This document shows, piece after piece, positions 1-8,412 of a stretch of 32,239 bases of DNA. The DNA is from Pseudomonas sp. LS-2 (lineage in GTDB: Bacteria > Pseudomonadota > Gammaproteobacteria > Pseudomonadales > Pseudomonadaceae): contig NZ_QXTJ01000039.1 in assembly GCF_003605735.1 (NCBI RefSeq), positions 60,864 to 93,102 on the forward strand, given 5' to 3'. The notes under the pieces were generated by a model, which worked only from the letters and a program-made list of their open reading frames with translations, ran no database searches and was not told the DNA's origin. The first letter of the stretch is position 1. Each line of letters starts with the position of its first letter. A program made the position numbers and the translations under genes.

Positions 1-236
1 TCGATTCTCACGGTAGATCCGGAGCGCGCTTCGATGGATCCGGTCTTGCTGTTTTCGCGCACGATGAGCGTGCCCCCCGATACTCTGTAATCTTTGACGC
101 TGTCGTCCGGTCCGACGATATAAGTCTGCCCCGGTTTCACTTCAACGACTGCATGCGCCGCAGGTGTCGAGAGGATTGCCCCGAAAAGCGTTAACGACAA
201 ACGTCGCTTGGGGAGAGAGTTGAACTTGAACTTCAT
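1..236 (-). CDS. N-terminal part of a secreted protein, probably an autotransporter or adhesin (cut by window edge)
   Basis: Reading the minus strand from the ATG at 234-236 gives 78 codons open to the window edge. The first 29 residues look like a Sec signal peptide: basic start (MKFKFNSLPKRR), hydrophobic stretch LSLTLFGAIL, then AHA as a probable cleavage site. The mature part begins VVEVKPGQTYIVGPDDS and continues with short beta-strand-like Gly/Ser/Thr-rich segments (VSGGTLIVRENS, SIEARSGSTVRI). This resembles the start of passenger domains in pertactin-type autotransporters. It lies downstream of, and in the same orientation as, a complete autotransporter, which supports that reading, but no beta-barrel is visible here. 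No strong ribosome binding site precedes the ATG. The signal peptide is seen; the autotransporter identity is inferred. Confidence 0.6.
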   Translation of the reverse strand, partial: MKFKFNSLPKRRLSLTLFGAILSTPAAHAVVEVKPGQTYIVGPDDSVKDYRVSGGTLIVRENSKTGSIEARSGSTVRI

Positions 237-420
237 GATTATCTGGCACCCTGTCGTCTCGTCCGCGAATGCGTCCGAGAAAAATAGGGGGGCCATTTGA
301 TCGCAAAATCTTACAAATCTCGGTAAGGAGCGTCCTACAGCGCTGTAGGAACTTTCCTATATTCAGATTGATTCAGTCTTCAACCTCCCTAACCAGTCTG
401 TAGGACCGCATTCGCGTGGA
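237..420. promoter_or_regulatory. Intergenic region with overlapping palindromes, probable promoter of the minus-strand gene at 1-236
   Basis: This gap separates the stop of the autotransporter from the start of the next minus-strand gene. It contains a perfect 18-bp palindrome at 333-350 (TCCTACAGCGCTGTAGGA). A second inverted repeat, TAGGAA-CT-TTCCTA, overlaps it at 346-359. A further half-site, CTGTAGGAC, lies at 394-402. A CTTAC-N8-GTAAG inverted repeat is at 310-327. The arrangement suggests an operator for a dimeric regulator, or remnants of REP ends, which also finish in TCCTACAG. No clear terminator was seen for the upstream autotransporter. Confidence 0.5.
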
Positions 421-3222
421 TCACCACGCATACCGAAGTCCGATATTGACGCCCCATGGCTGCTCGATGTTCTGTCCGGTGCCATAGTCCAGGTCCGCGT
501 GTACCTGGAACACATCAGTCAGCTGTGCAACGACGCCCGTGCCGACTTCACCCCGTGAGCCCGACAAATCATCGCTGAATGTAGTGTTATTGACCTTTAC
601 CTTGTTACTGCGTGCGAACTCCTGTGCGGCGGCAACTTTTACATAGGGCTGAACGAAACCGCCACGGTCCAGGGAAATCGTACGCCCGACATAGGTGCCT
701 ACCTTGCCGACGAAAGAGTCGGCATGGTTGCTTTTCGCCTCAAGTCCGTTATCCAGACCGTAATCGTCACCCTCAACCCACAACGCGGAAACCTGGGTGT
801 AAGGTTCGATGAACCAGCCATCGCCCAACTTGATGTTCTTGCCCACTTCAACTGATCCGCCGACGCCATAATTGTCGTAATCCCCTTCCGCCTTGACCCC
901 ATCACTCATGCGGACGTCCGTCTTGTTCTGAAAACGGTTCGCCTTGATGATGGCATCGATGTAATAGCCCGACGGTGAAACCCAGGTGCTGTAAAGCCCA
1001 AGGTAGTAACTGTCGACCTGCCCATCCGTACCACGACGCAAATCCAGGTCAGAGTTGCTGTATCCGCCCATCACACCCAGCAGCCATTGCCCGTCCTGAT
1101 TGGACACAGGTGTATCGACACCAAAGGAAACGCCCGATTGGTTTTGCGCGTAATCCACCTGATCGGTTGCCGATACACGGTATCTGTTGCCATAGGTTCG
1201 AGCCCAGAAGCCGCCTGCCTCATGACCGTTACGCAACTCCCCCATACGGCTGCGTAACGACGACATCTCGCCATACCAAACAGTTGGTGCCGCGCTGAAG
1301 ACGCCGATCACGGCTCGGGCGCTCGGGCTGATCACCGGAGGCCCGCCGTCTCCTGGGCTTTCGCCGCCGCCATTGCCGGGGGGCGTGCCGCCGCCGGGGT
1401 CTTCGCCCCCACTCCCTGGATTTTCGCCACCGCCACCGGGATTATCACCACCGCCGCCTGGGTTCTCGCCGCCGCCGGGATTCTCGCCACCGCCGCCAGG
1501 GTTCTCACCGCCGCCACCGGGATTCTCGCCACCGCCGCCAGGGTTCTCACCGCCGCCGGTGGTCTGCTGGACCAGATACCAATCGGTATTTCGCTGCTCC
1601 AGGCGATAGACAAACGTACCGACATCCACCTGTCCGCCCGCTACCGCGAAGACTGCATCGCCGCTACCGGTATGAACGATCTGCTGCGCGTGGCTCTCCT
1701 CGACGGGGTCGACCCCGGTGTTCTGCACAGCCAGTGTGTGGTTCCCGCTGGCATTGCCGGTGATGTTCACCAGATCGCTCAAGTGGCCCGCCAGATCCGT
1801 TCCCAGCGCAAAGGTACCGGCGCCCGCCAGGCTGCTGGCCGTCAAGGTTCGAAACCCGGCGTTGGCTGCCCTCAGGTTGACCGTGCCACCGTTGAGCGTG
1901 AGATTGCCTACGGAAGAGTCATTGATCATGTTGAAGGTAGACGTCCCCTCCAGCGTGGTGTTCTGAGCATTGGTGATAGTCCCGGTCATCCGGGCGTTGT
2001 TGACCAGACTGATCGTCCCGGGTGTGCCCGCGTCCTGAGTGATGTCGCCCGTGATCTCACTGTTGTCCAGAGTCACGCTGCCAACATTGTTCAACGAGCC
2101 GGTGAGGGTCGAGCCGTTTGCCAGTGCCACGGTCGCCACCGAACCGCTGGCCTGGATGACATTACCGGTCATGGTACTGCTGTCCATGCTCAAGCTGCCG
2201 ATGTTGGACATATTGCCGGTGTAACTGGAACCGCCCCCCAAAGTCACAGGCACCGTGGATCCTGCCGCCACATCCAGATTGCCGGTCACCCGACTGGCGT
2301 CCAGGTCCAGGCGGCTGATATCGGTCATGTTCCCGGTCAGACTGCTGTCGTTGGTCAAGGCGACATTCGCGACATTGCCGCCGAACACACTGATATCGCC
2401 GGTCAATGTGCTGTTCTCCACAAGCAGGTTCACGGTGGTCAGGAAGGGGCTGGCGGTCGCCGACTCACCCACCTGAAGCAACTGGCCATTGCCGCTGTTG
2501 ACGACAGCCCCGTTGCGCAGCGTGACTGTCGATGTGGAAATGCCTCTCACCGAATTGGCGAAGATCCCACTGCCATCCACGCCTGTGATCGTAGAGTTAT
2601 CCACCACTAGGCCGGTGTTTGGGAAAGCGGCTCCATTGTCCACGACAAATGCACCGCGGTTACTGCCAGTGATGACGCTGCCCTCTTGAACGGTCAACGT
2701 ACTGCCGATCACGACCGCGCCATAGCCGTTGTCTGCCACGGTTGCGCCAACACCTGATCCGGTTACCTGAGTGCTGGTAAGCGTGGCGTTGCTTTCGGTC
2801 GACACATTGATTCCGCGACCAAAACCACTGATCACACCGTTGGTGACCTGCACCGTTGAACCGGCGCCCGCGATTGATCCCAAGGCTGCAGCGTTGAGTC
2901 CGATACCTGTTGCAGAGGTGATCGTGGAATCGAGAAAGGTGCCCGTGCCGCCTGTAATGGAAACACCCCCGGTGGTGGTAGCGCCCGAGAAATTAAGGAT
3001 TGACCGGTTCAGCGCGCTAACCCCCAGTGTTACGCCTCCTGGCAGGACATTCAGCGTAGCGGCCTGCATCGACCAGCGTTCCGCGGGCGCTCCTGCCACG
3101 ACAGTGGCTGTCTGACCCGCCCCCAGAACGGCCCCCTTCGCCCCGTTGGATACCAGCATCACAATGACTAAACCGAGAATCCCTTCGTACGCGTGTACCA
3201 CTAAATTGCGCTTGGCGGTCAT
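421..3222 (-). CDS. Pertactin-type autotransporter adhesin (type Va secretion)
   Basis: The product is 933 aa. The chosen ATG at 3222 has a GGAGAG ribosome binding site; an in-frame ATG at 3258 would add 12 residues without one. The N-terminus is signal-like (hydrophobic GILGLVIVMLV, then SNGAKGA). The passenger (about 35-550) is Gly/Asn/Thr-rich with beta-helix-type short repeats, including three exact 39-aa units around 284-400. A Gly-rich linker of GGGGENP units (about 555-611) follows. The C-terminal 300 residues form an autotransporter beta-barrel: a GGFWARTYGN entry, repeated aromatic strands (YYLGLYSTW, GYYIDAIIKANRF, FIEPYTQVSALW) and a terminal GLRYAW, the aromatic end used for BAM recognition. 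Such proteins export their own passenger to the cell surface, usually for adhesion or autoaggregation. No protease or lipase catalytic motif was seen in the passenger. The substrate and role are unknown. Confidence 0.9.
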   Translation of the reverse strand: MTAKRNLVVHAYEGILGLVIVMLVSNGAKGAVLGAGQTATVVAGAPAERWSMQAATLNVLPGGVTLGVSALNRSILNFSGATTTGGVSITGGTGTFLDSTITSATGIGLNAAALGSIAGAGSTVQVTNGVISGFGRGINVSTESNATLTSTQVTGSGVGATVADNGYGAVVIGSTLTVQEGSVITGSNRGAFVVDNGAAFPNTGLVVDNSTITGVDGSGIFANSVRGISTSTVTLRNGAVVNSGNGQLLQVGESATASPFLTTVNLLVENSTLTGDISVFGGNVANVALTNDSSLTGNMTDISRLDLDASRVTGNLDVAAGSTVPVTLGGGSSYTGNMSNIGSLSMDSSTMTGNVIQASGSVATVALANGSTLTGSLNNVGSVTLDNSEITGDITQDAGTPGTISLVNNARMTGTITNAQNTTLEGTSTFNMINDSSVGNLTLNGGTVNLRAANAGFRTLTASSLAGAGTFALGTDLAGHLSDLVNITGNASGNHTLAVQNTGVDPVEESHAQQIVHTGSGDAVFAVAGGQVDVGTFVYRLEQRNTDWYLVQQTTGGGENPGGGGENPGGGGENPGGGGENPGGGENPGGGGDNPGGGGENPGSGGEDPGGGTPPGNGGGESPGDGGPPVISPSARAVIGVFSAAPTVWYGEMSSLRSRMGELRNGHEAGGFWARTYGNRYRVSATDQVDYAQNQSGVSFGVDTPVSNQDGQWLLGVMGGYSNSDLDLRRGTDGQVDSYYLGLYSTWVSPSGYYIDAIIKANRFQNKTDVRMSDGVKAEGDYDNYGVGGSVEVGKNIKLGDGWFIEPYTQVSALWVEGDDYGLDNGLEAKSNHADSFVGKVGTYVGRTISLDRGGFVQPYVKVAAAQEFARSNKVKVNNTTFSDDLSGSRGEVGTGVVAQLTDVFQVHADLDYGTGQNIEQPWGVNIGLRYAW
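1390..1559 (-). repeat. Tandem 21-bp repeat coding for the GGGGENP linker
   Basis: About eight imperfect 21-bp units run through the linker between passenger and beta-barrel, with variants GGGGDNP, GGGENP, GSGGEDP. Every unit keeps the reading frame, so gain or loss of units would change linker length without breaking the gene. The array also creates a spurious proline-rich open frame on the plus strand. Confidence 0.85.
2023..2373 (-). repeat. Three 39-residue (117-bp) passenger repeats
   Basis: Three consecutive units start at 2373, 2256 and 2139 on the minus strand, each exactly 117 bp. They share the pattern VxxVxLxxxSxxTGxxxxI/VxxLxxDxSxxTGxx. A degenerate fourth unit follows (starting PGTISLVNNARMTG). 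Each unit contains two TG turns, as expected for two coils of a right-handed beta-helix. Confidence 0.8.
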
Positions 3223-3565
3223 CAGGCTCTCTCCATGAGAACTATGAAAAATAAACATCCCTCAGGCACCGGTCCGCATAAAAAATAGCAGGATAACGTG
3301 TGTACCCAGAGCCACATCAATGAACAGCATTTAACCAACGTCGACCACTTCGAAAGTTGTTGTAATACTAAAACGCGAGTCACTACTAGATTAGAATCAT
3401 TCGAAATAACGGTTATTGCGAATCGCTACTAGCCTATCCAAGCCATTGAAAAATGGGGTGTAACCTCGGTCGACACTTCTGACCCCTGTTAACTATTACA
3501 GGTGGCAGCGCGTGGTCATAACCCCAATACTCAAACTTCATTCACTCTTGCAGGAAGCAAATGTA
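3223..3565. promoter_or_regulatory. Divergent promoter region between the autotransporter and the Ig-like gene run
   Basis: This gap is visibly richer in A+T than its surroundings and must hold start signals for both strands. It contains an AATAAC-G-GTTATT inverted repeat (3405-3417) and two copies of CTACTAG 43 bp apart (3383-3389 and 3426-3432). There is also a short CCTGT-N8-ACAGG inverted repeat near 3484-3501. I could not assign a specific -35/-10 pair with confidence. An AGGAAG ribosome binding site (3552-3557) fixes the plus-strand start at 3566. Confidence 0.45.
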
Positions 3566-6400
3566 ATGAAGACTCAACGCATTCCCACGTCTAAGGCTGA
3601 CCCGCTTCTGGAGCTTGAAGTACCCGTTGCCGATGAAGACCGCACGCTGCCCCACGACAAGTGGAACGAGGATTTGCAGGTTCTAGTACCCAACAGCTCT
3701 GCCATATTGGAAGGTTTTACGATCACGCTGATGGTCAATACTGTGGGCTACGGGAATCCGCATACGGTCTCTGCCGCAGAAGCCGGTGACCTCAGCGTCA
3801 AATATGAATTCACGATTGCCAGCAGTGACTTCCCCAGCGGCAATCCGCTGGGTCATTATGACCTCAACTACCAAGTGCATGACCCGATTAACGACCTGAC
3901 CACCATCTCTCAATACCGGTATGTTCTGCTTTTCGATAAAGAGCCACCCGGTGGTAACACGTTGCCCTATCTCGGGTTCACCGCGGATCAATTACAAGGT
4001 ATTTATCCCGCCGACATCATTGATGGCCATCTGGAAGTGAACCTCTCCCCGTGGCAAAAGATGGCGCCTGGGGATAGCTTGACACCCTGGCTGGCCAGCA
4101 CCCCTCCCGACGACAACAATGCGGCCAGCGGCCTAGTGAATGATGCAATCATCAGCATTGAGCCCGACGACGTCGGACGTCCCGTTACTGTCAAATTTCC
4201 ACAAACCGCACTTGGAGCGTTGGGCGATATCCCGCAGTTTTTTGGCTATCAACTCAAGGACAAACTGGGTAACACGTCGGCCGTTTCGCCCGCTCGCAGG
4301 ATTGAGGTGCATCTAAAGGGCAAGACTTCCGTTCGCCCCCCCAAAAAAACGAGGGCGACTTGGTTCCCACGCGTGGTGAGACGCAGACAGAATCCGGATT
4401 TGTTTCAAGGACGAATTGAAAACCTCAGACCTCGGGACGGGCGCATCACGATAGATCGACTGACCGCCCCTATCGATTTCATCGTTAACACGCCGCTGCT
4501 TCCCATTGAGGGAAACGTCGCTCAGTTGTCGTTCAATGGCGTCCCGGTTGGACCGACCGTCGAGGTGGATCCCTCGGGCAGTGAATTCATCCTTCAGATA
4601 TCCCCGACTGATCTGCCCCCGATCAGCGCTGCGCGGTTCGATGTCCTGCAGGTCGATTACAGCTATTTCGACCCCTTCTCCGGTAACGATAACGCGTCAG
4701 GAAAACCCATTCAGCTGATCATCGATAGACATGCACCTGGTGGAACCCCGCCCACGCCGCCAGCAATCGCATTCACCCCGGCGCAACTCGATGGCATCAC
4801 CGAGGATGAACTTGATCTGACAGAGGACGGACTGATCGTCCATATCTCGGCATGGTTCGACGATGACTACGACGATCAGGTAGAGCTTTGGCTCGGAACA
4901 GGCCCCAACGCGGCGCAGGGTAGCTACCTGACCTCCAACCCCCCGGCAATCACAGACCCAAGCGCAGGGCTTGATGCGACATTTCCACGAGCCGATCTGT
5001 TGGCAGTGGGATCGAACCCGGTGTATTTCGGTTATCGGGTAACGGACTGGGCCGGAAACATCAGTAACTTGTCCGAAACCACCGCAATCAATGTGTACCT
5101 GGCAGGAGTGCCCGGCGATGTCGAACGACCGCTGATTCCCGAGGCCGCTCCCTACAACCCCGAAGACGGAAGCGGCGCACCTCCCGGGACCGGCTTGCTG
5201 ATCTGGACCGAAGCCAATCCTGAAACGACCGTGCACATCCCGACGTACCTCAACGTCGCGGTGGGCGACAGAATATACGTCCTGTGGAACGGCCAGACAC
5301 TGGCGCCCGTGCAAGTCACTCAAGATGACATCGATGATGCGCCTACAAACGGCTATCTGTTGCACATCGAAGTCCCCTTCCAGTCCATCATTGCCGGCAC
5401 GCCGGGCCCGAATATTCCGATCAGTTACCGGATATCCCCCGCCAGTGGCAACCCGGCGGTGACGTCGCCCATCCAGTACATCAACGTTAACCTGGAAACA
5501 CCCGGCGGGCCTGACCCCGATCCAATTCCGGAAACGCCAGAACACGAGAATATGCGGCCGCCGGTCGTGCTCAGTGACTTTCCGGGCAGCCAAAACAATC
5601 TCATTCCACCCGAGGCCTATGCATCAGCCGCCAAACTGACCGTTTCGCGCGCGGGCGTAGACAACAACGTCATCTGGGAAGTGGGTGACACGCTACAGGT
5701 CTTCTGGGGTACAACCCCTCCAGCTGACCCGGCCCCGATCCCGATCACGGCGGCTAACGAGCCCTCGAATATCATCGTCCCGGTCACCGCAGCGTTCATA
5801 GACAGCAAGGGCACTGGTGAAATCCCTGTCTACTACGAGCTTACTCGCGACCTGGGTAACGGCAATCTCGTCACTGCCAGATCACCGTTGCAAACTGTCA
5901 CGGTTCAATCGCCCGGTGAGGCTCCGGGGGGCACGAACCCTCTGGCGGTGGCAGACTTCCCCGAGACGGTTGCTCCCATTAACGGATCGCCTTATCGGGT
6001 GCTTCAACGCGCTCGGGGGATCGACGGAACAACGTTCCGAATCCCGTTGGTCAACGCTGCCGGCACGGCTTTGGAAAACGTGGCGGCCGGCGATTTCATC
6101 TCGGTCGATTTCTACGGTGTGAACGATCCTCTCGATGGCCCAGGTCACGATAACGACCCCTCCGGGCCGATCATCCCCGAATCGCGGATCACGGTGGTCG
6201 ATTACGTCATCCTCGCCGCAGACATGACAAGGGGGTATTACGAAATCTCGCTGCCGTACTCCAAGTCGTACTACGTCTGCCGCAACCTGGCCGTCACGAA
6301 GTACTCGATCCGAAACGCAGCAGGCATCAGCAAAAACGCTCCGGACACGCTGATCCTGTTCGCACTCAACATTTCCGGGGGAACATGCACGCTGCCTTGA
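3566..6400 (+). CDS. Large multi-module Ig-like repeat protein of unknown function (944 aa)
   Basis: I do not recognise a named family. The ATG at 3566 is preferred over 3512 because AGGAAG lies 8 nt upstream. The protein is a chain of roughly 110-150-residue modules separated by PGG linkers (PPGGN, APGGTP, TPGGPDP, APGGTNP). Each module carries a core of alternating hydrophobics, often an aromatic, then GD and a strand ending in Trp/Phe-x-Gly. Examples are VNLSPWQKMAPGD, VHISAWFDDDYDD, VHIPTYLNVAVGD..VLWNG and VIWEVGD..VFWG. Modules end in strands such as VPVYYELTRD and INVNLETPGG. This fits tandem beta-sandwich domains. There is no signal peptide, membrane helix or catalytic motif. A basic stretch (KKTRATWFPRVVRRRQ) interrupts the second module. 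The last domain contains two Cys (YYVC and GGTCTLP). It probably shares a transcript with the next two genes. Confidence 0.75.
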   Translation: MKTQRIPTSKADPLLELEVPVADEDRTLPHDKWNEDLQVLVPNSSAILEGFTITLMVNTVGYGNPHTVSAAEAGDLSVKYEFTIASSDFPSGNPLGHYDLNYQVHDPINDLTTISQYRYVLLFDKEPPGGNTLPYLGFTADQLQGIYPADIIDGHLEVNLSPWQKMAPGDSLTPWLASTPPDDNNAASGLVNDAIISIEPDDVGRPVTVKFPQTALGALGDIPQFFGYQLKDKLGNTSAVSPARRIEVHLKGKTSVRPPKKTRATWFPRVVRRRQNPDLFQGRIENLRPRDGRITIDRLTAPIDFIVNTPLLPIEGNVAQLSFNGVPVGPTVEVDPSGSEFILQISPTDLPPISAARFDVLQVDYSYFDPFSGNDNASGKPIQLIIDRHAPGGTPPTPPAIAFTPAQLDGITEDELDLTEDGLIVHISAWFDDDYDDQVELWLGTGPNAAQGSYLTSNPPAITDPSAGLDATFPRADLLAVGSNPVYFGYRVTDWAGNISNLSETTAINVYLAGVPGDVERPLIPEAAPYNPEDGSGAPPGTGLLIWTEANPETTVHIPTYLNVAVGDRIYVLWNGQTLAPVQVTQDDIDDAPTNGYLLHIEVPFQSIIAGTPGPNIPISYRISPASGNPAVTSPIQYINVNLETPGGPDPDPIPETPEHENMRPPVVLSDFPGSQNNLIPPEAYASAAKLTVSRAGVDNNVIWEVGDTLQVFWGTTPPADPAPIPITAANEPSNIIVPVTAAFIDSKGTGEIPVYYELTRDLGNGNLVTARSPLQTVTVQSPGEAPGGTNPLAVADFPETVAPINGSPYRVLQRARGIDGTTFRIPLVNAAGTALENVAAGDFISVDFYGVNDPLDGPGHDNDPSGPIIPESRITVVDYVILAADMTRGYYEISLPYSKSYYVCRNLAVTKYSIRNAAGISKNAPDTLILFALNISGGTCTLP

Positions 6401-6434
6401 CAGCCAGCACACAAGAGCGCCATCCGTACAACCC

Positions 6435-6463
6435 ACCGTCCAGAACATGCAGTACTGGACGGT
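6435..6463 (+). terminator. Hairpin between the first two Ig-like genes (possible attenuator)
   Basis: A perfect 9-bp stem (ACCGTCCAG / CTGGACGGT) with an 11-nt loop lies 35 nt after the stop of the 944-aa gene. It is followed by the weakly T-rich CTTCTTG. The short tail suggests partial termination or mRNA end protection rather than a strong terminator, because the next gene starts 28 nt later in the same direction. Confidence 0.5.
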
Positions 6464-6490
6464 CTTCTTGCCGATTCAAGGATGAATGTC

Positions 6491-8386
6491 ATGGACATCA
6501 ACACCTCTCGCAAAAATCTGAGGGCCGATGAACTTCAGCCATTGGTGTTCACTTCCATCAATGACGTGCCGGAAAATACCCGACGGGGGCTGGGATACCA
6601 CCAGCTCTACGACCCTTCGGTCCCGGTGCCGTTGATTGCCCATCTGCCTGATGTTAAACGCATCAATGACGTTGTCACGCTGTTCTGGGATGGCGTGCAG
6701 GTCCAACAGTATCTGCTCGATCAACCGACAATCGACAAAGGCTGGCTCAGTTTCAGCGTGCCTCCCTTACAGATCAGTGGAAGCAACGATCAGGGCGAGG
6801 CGTATTACACGCTTTATGATCCAAGCGCTGGCGAGACACGAACTTCTCCTGTGCGCACCATTGCGGTCAATCGACTGGTACCGGGCGGGCTGGACCCCGA
6901 CACCCTGACAGGCGTGAACGAAAACCTGGCGCTGGCCATCATTGATCCGCGCGTCATCAGCAGCGTCGACACGACAGTCAATGTCGAAGTGCCGGTCTGG
7001 GAACACATGGCGATCGGGGACGAGCTGACGGTGATCTGGAGCGGGGTGCGCGTCGATCACCCAAAGTTGACGTCAATCGGCGCGCCTCAGCGGGTTCTCA
7101 TCCCTCGAGCAGCGCTGGAACAAGGCGGTAGTAATCCGAACTTGCCAGTGAGCTACGAAATTCGCGACATCGTAGACAACTATTCGCTGCCTTCGCTGCC
7201 ATCGTTCGCTGACGTGGATATCGATCCGGCTGCCTTGACAGCCCCTCGTGTTCGCGAAGCCCACCCGGACACTCTTGAACTTGACTTGACTGCGCTGGGC
7301 ACCGCTGACGCGCATGTGCTGATTCCAAACTATTCAAGCGCCGCCAAGGGCGACCTGATCACCCTCACCTGGACGGGCAAGCTTGGGGCTACAGAGACTG
7401 TTCTGACCCTTGGCCCAGAACCGGTCGGTGATCCGGATTTCGACCCCAAACCTGTCTTCGACATCCCCAATGCCCACCTCAAATCGATTGCGGGCGGTTC
7501 GGCGATAACCAGTTATGTCGTCCTGCAACTCAACGGTCTGACACGTCGCTCCAGGAGGGCCGCCATCACGCTGACCGGGATCGTGCTGGAGGCGGCTAGC
7601 GTCCGTGAAGCCAATGGCACACGAGTCATTGATCTGAAGGACATCGTTGATGGCAAGGTCCACGTCATCGTGAAGCCCTGGCTGGGCAAGAATACGGGTG
7701 ACAAGATCAGCCTGATCTGGACTGGCGTCACACAAAACGGGACGCCCGTTAATTACGCCGAGGACTATTTCGTCCAGCCGGGAGAAGACAACCGCGATCA
7801 CGCTTTTGAAGTGGACCGGACCAATCTCGACCCTCTTCTGGACAGCAAACTGACCATCAAATATCAGGTCACCCCGAGCGGGGGCACCAGCAGTCTCGAT
7901 TCCCCGGCCACGACGTACGACGTGACGGGCGTCGCCGACATCATCGACGATTTTTCGACTCATACAGGGGATCTCATTACCGCAGGCGGGACGGTCAGCA
8001 CACCGAACATGACGATCCGATTCGTTTCAGGGACAGGACGAGCGGGTTTTGCGCCGGGGTACGTTCTTCCTCCGGAGGCGTCGGCCAATTTCGTGAATCC
8101 CGTATTTCAGGTCAGCTACGCCAACATAGGCGCCCAGGTGATCGAAATCGAGTTCGTCAAACAATGCATGGCCATCGTGTGCGATGTGCATGGAGTGGAA
8201 GCCAACAGCACGGCGATTCGCTATCTGGACACCAACAAGACACCGCTGCATTCACAGCTGTTGGAGAAGCTTACTAACCAACAGGTCAGTTACACGAGTA
8301 CCGGAAATGCGGTTCGTTATATGGAAATCACCAGCCAGAACAATGACTGGACGCTGTGGGACAACTTTCTAATGAAAGGCATTTAG
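6491..8386 (+). CDS. Multi-module Ig-like repeat protein with distinct C-terminal domain (631 aa)
   Basis: The ATG at 6491 is preferred over 6482 because AAGGA sits 8 nt before it. At least four modules of the same type as the preceding protein are visible. Their cores are INDVVTLFWDG, VEVPVWEHMAIGD..VIWSG, VLIPNYSSAAKGD..LTWTG and VIVKPWLGKNTGD..LIWTG. One VPGGLDPD linker is present. From about residue 480 the repeat pattern stops. A different domain follows, starting DIIDDFSTHTG and ending NNDWTLWDNFLMKGI. Its D/W-rich last strand resembles jelly-roll, carbohydrate-binding-type domains, but this is only an inference. There is no signal peptide. The shared modules and direction argue that this gene and its two neighbours work together. 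Confidence 0.75.
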   Translation: MDINTSRKNLRADELQPLVFTSINDVPENTRRGLGYHQLYDPSVPVPLIAHLPDVKRINDVVTLFWDGVQVQQYLLDQPTIDKGWLSFSVPPLQISGSNDQGEAYYTLYDPSAGETRTSPVRTIAVNRLVPGGLDPDTLTGVNENLALAIIDPRVISSVDTTVNVEVPVWEHMAIGDELTVIWSGVRVDHPKLTSIGAPQRVLIPRAALEQGGSNPNLPVSYEIRDIVDNYSLPSLPSFADVDIDPAALTAPRVREAHPDTLELDLTALGTADAHVLIPNYSSAAKGDLITLTWTGKLGATETVLTLGPEPVGDPDFDPKPVFDIPNAHLKSIAGGSAITSYVVLQLNGLTRRSRRAAITLTGIVLEAASVREANGTRVIDLKDIVDGKVHVIVKPWLGKNTGDKISLIWTGVTQNGTPVNYAEDYFVQPGEDNRDHAFEVDRTNLDPLLDSKLTIKYQVTPSGGTSSLDSPATTYDVTGVADIIDDFSTHTGDLITAGGTVSTPNMTIRFVSGTGRAGFAPGYVLPPEASANFVNPVFQVSYANIGAQVIEIEFVKQCMAIVCDVHGVEANSTAIRYLDTNKTPLHSQLLEKLTNQQVSYTSTGNAVRYMEITSQNNDWTLWDNFLMKGI

Positions 8387-8412
8387 CCTGCACCTCACCA
8401 GGGAAGAACCTC

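Noticed and set aside
310..327. GacA-type upstream site
   Set aside because: The inverted repeat reads CTTAC-N8-GTAAG, the opposite arm order and a different spacing from the known TGTAAG-N6-CTTACA element.
1373..1609. 78-aa proline-rich plus-strand open frame
   Set aside because: It is the complement of the Gly-rich linker repeat of the autotransporter; the PPPPG pattern is forced by the repeat.
1672..2610. 312-aa plus-strand open frame antisense to the autotransporter passenger
   Set aside because: It lies wholly inside a well-supported gene, is His/Gln/Arg-rich as expected for an antisense shadow, and has no domain or ribosome binding site.
4697..5593. 298-aa minus-strand open frame inside the 944-aa Ig-like gene
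   Set aside because: It is Arg/Asp/Val-rich with no recognisable domain, and the plus-strand frame has a ribosome binding site and a repeat structure.
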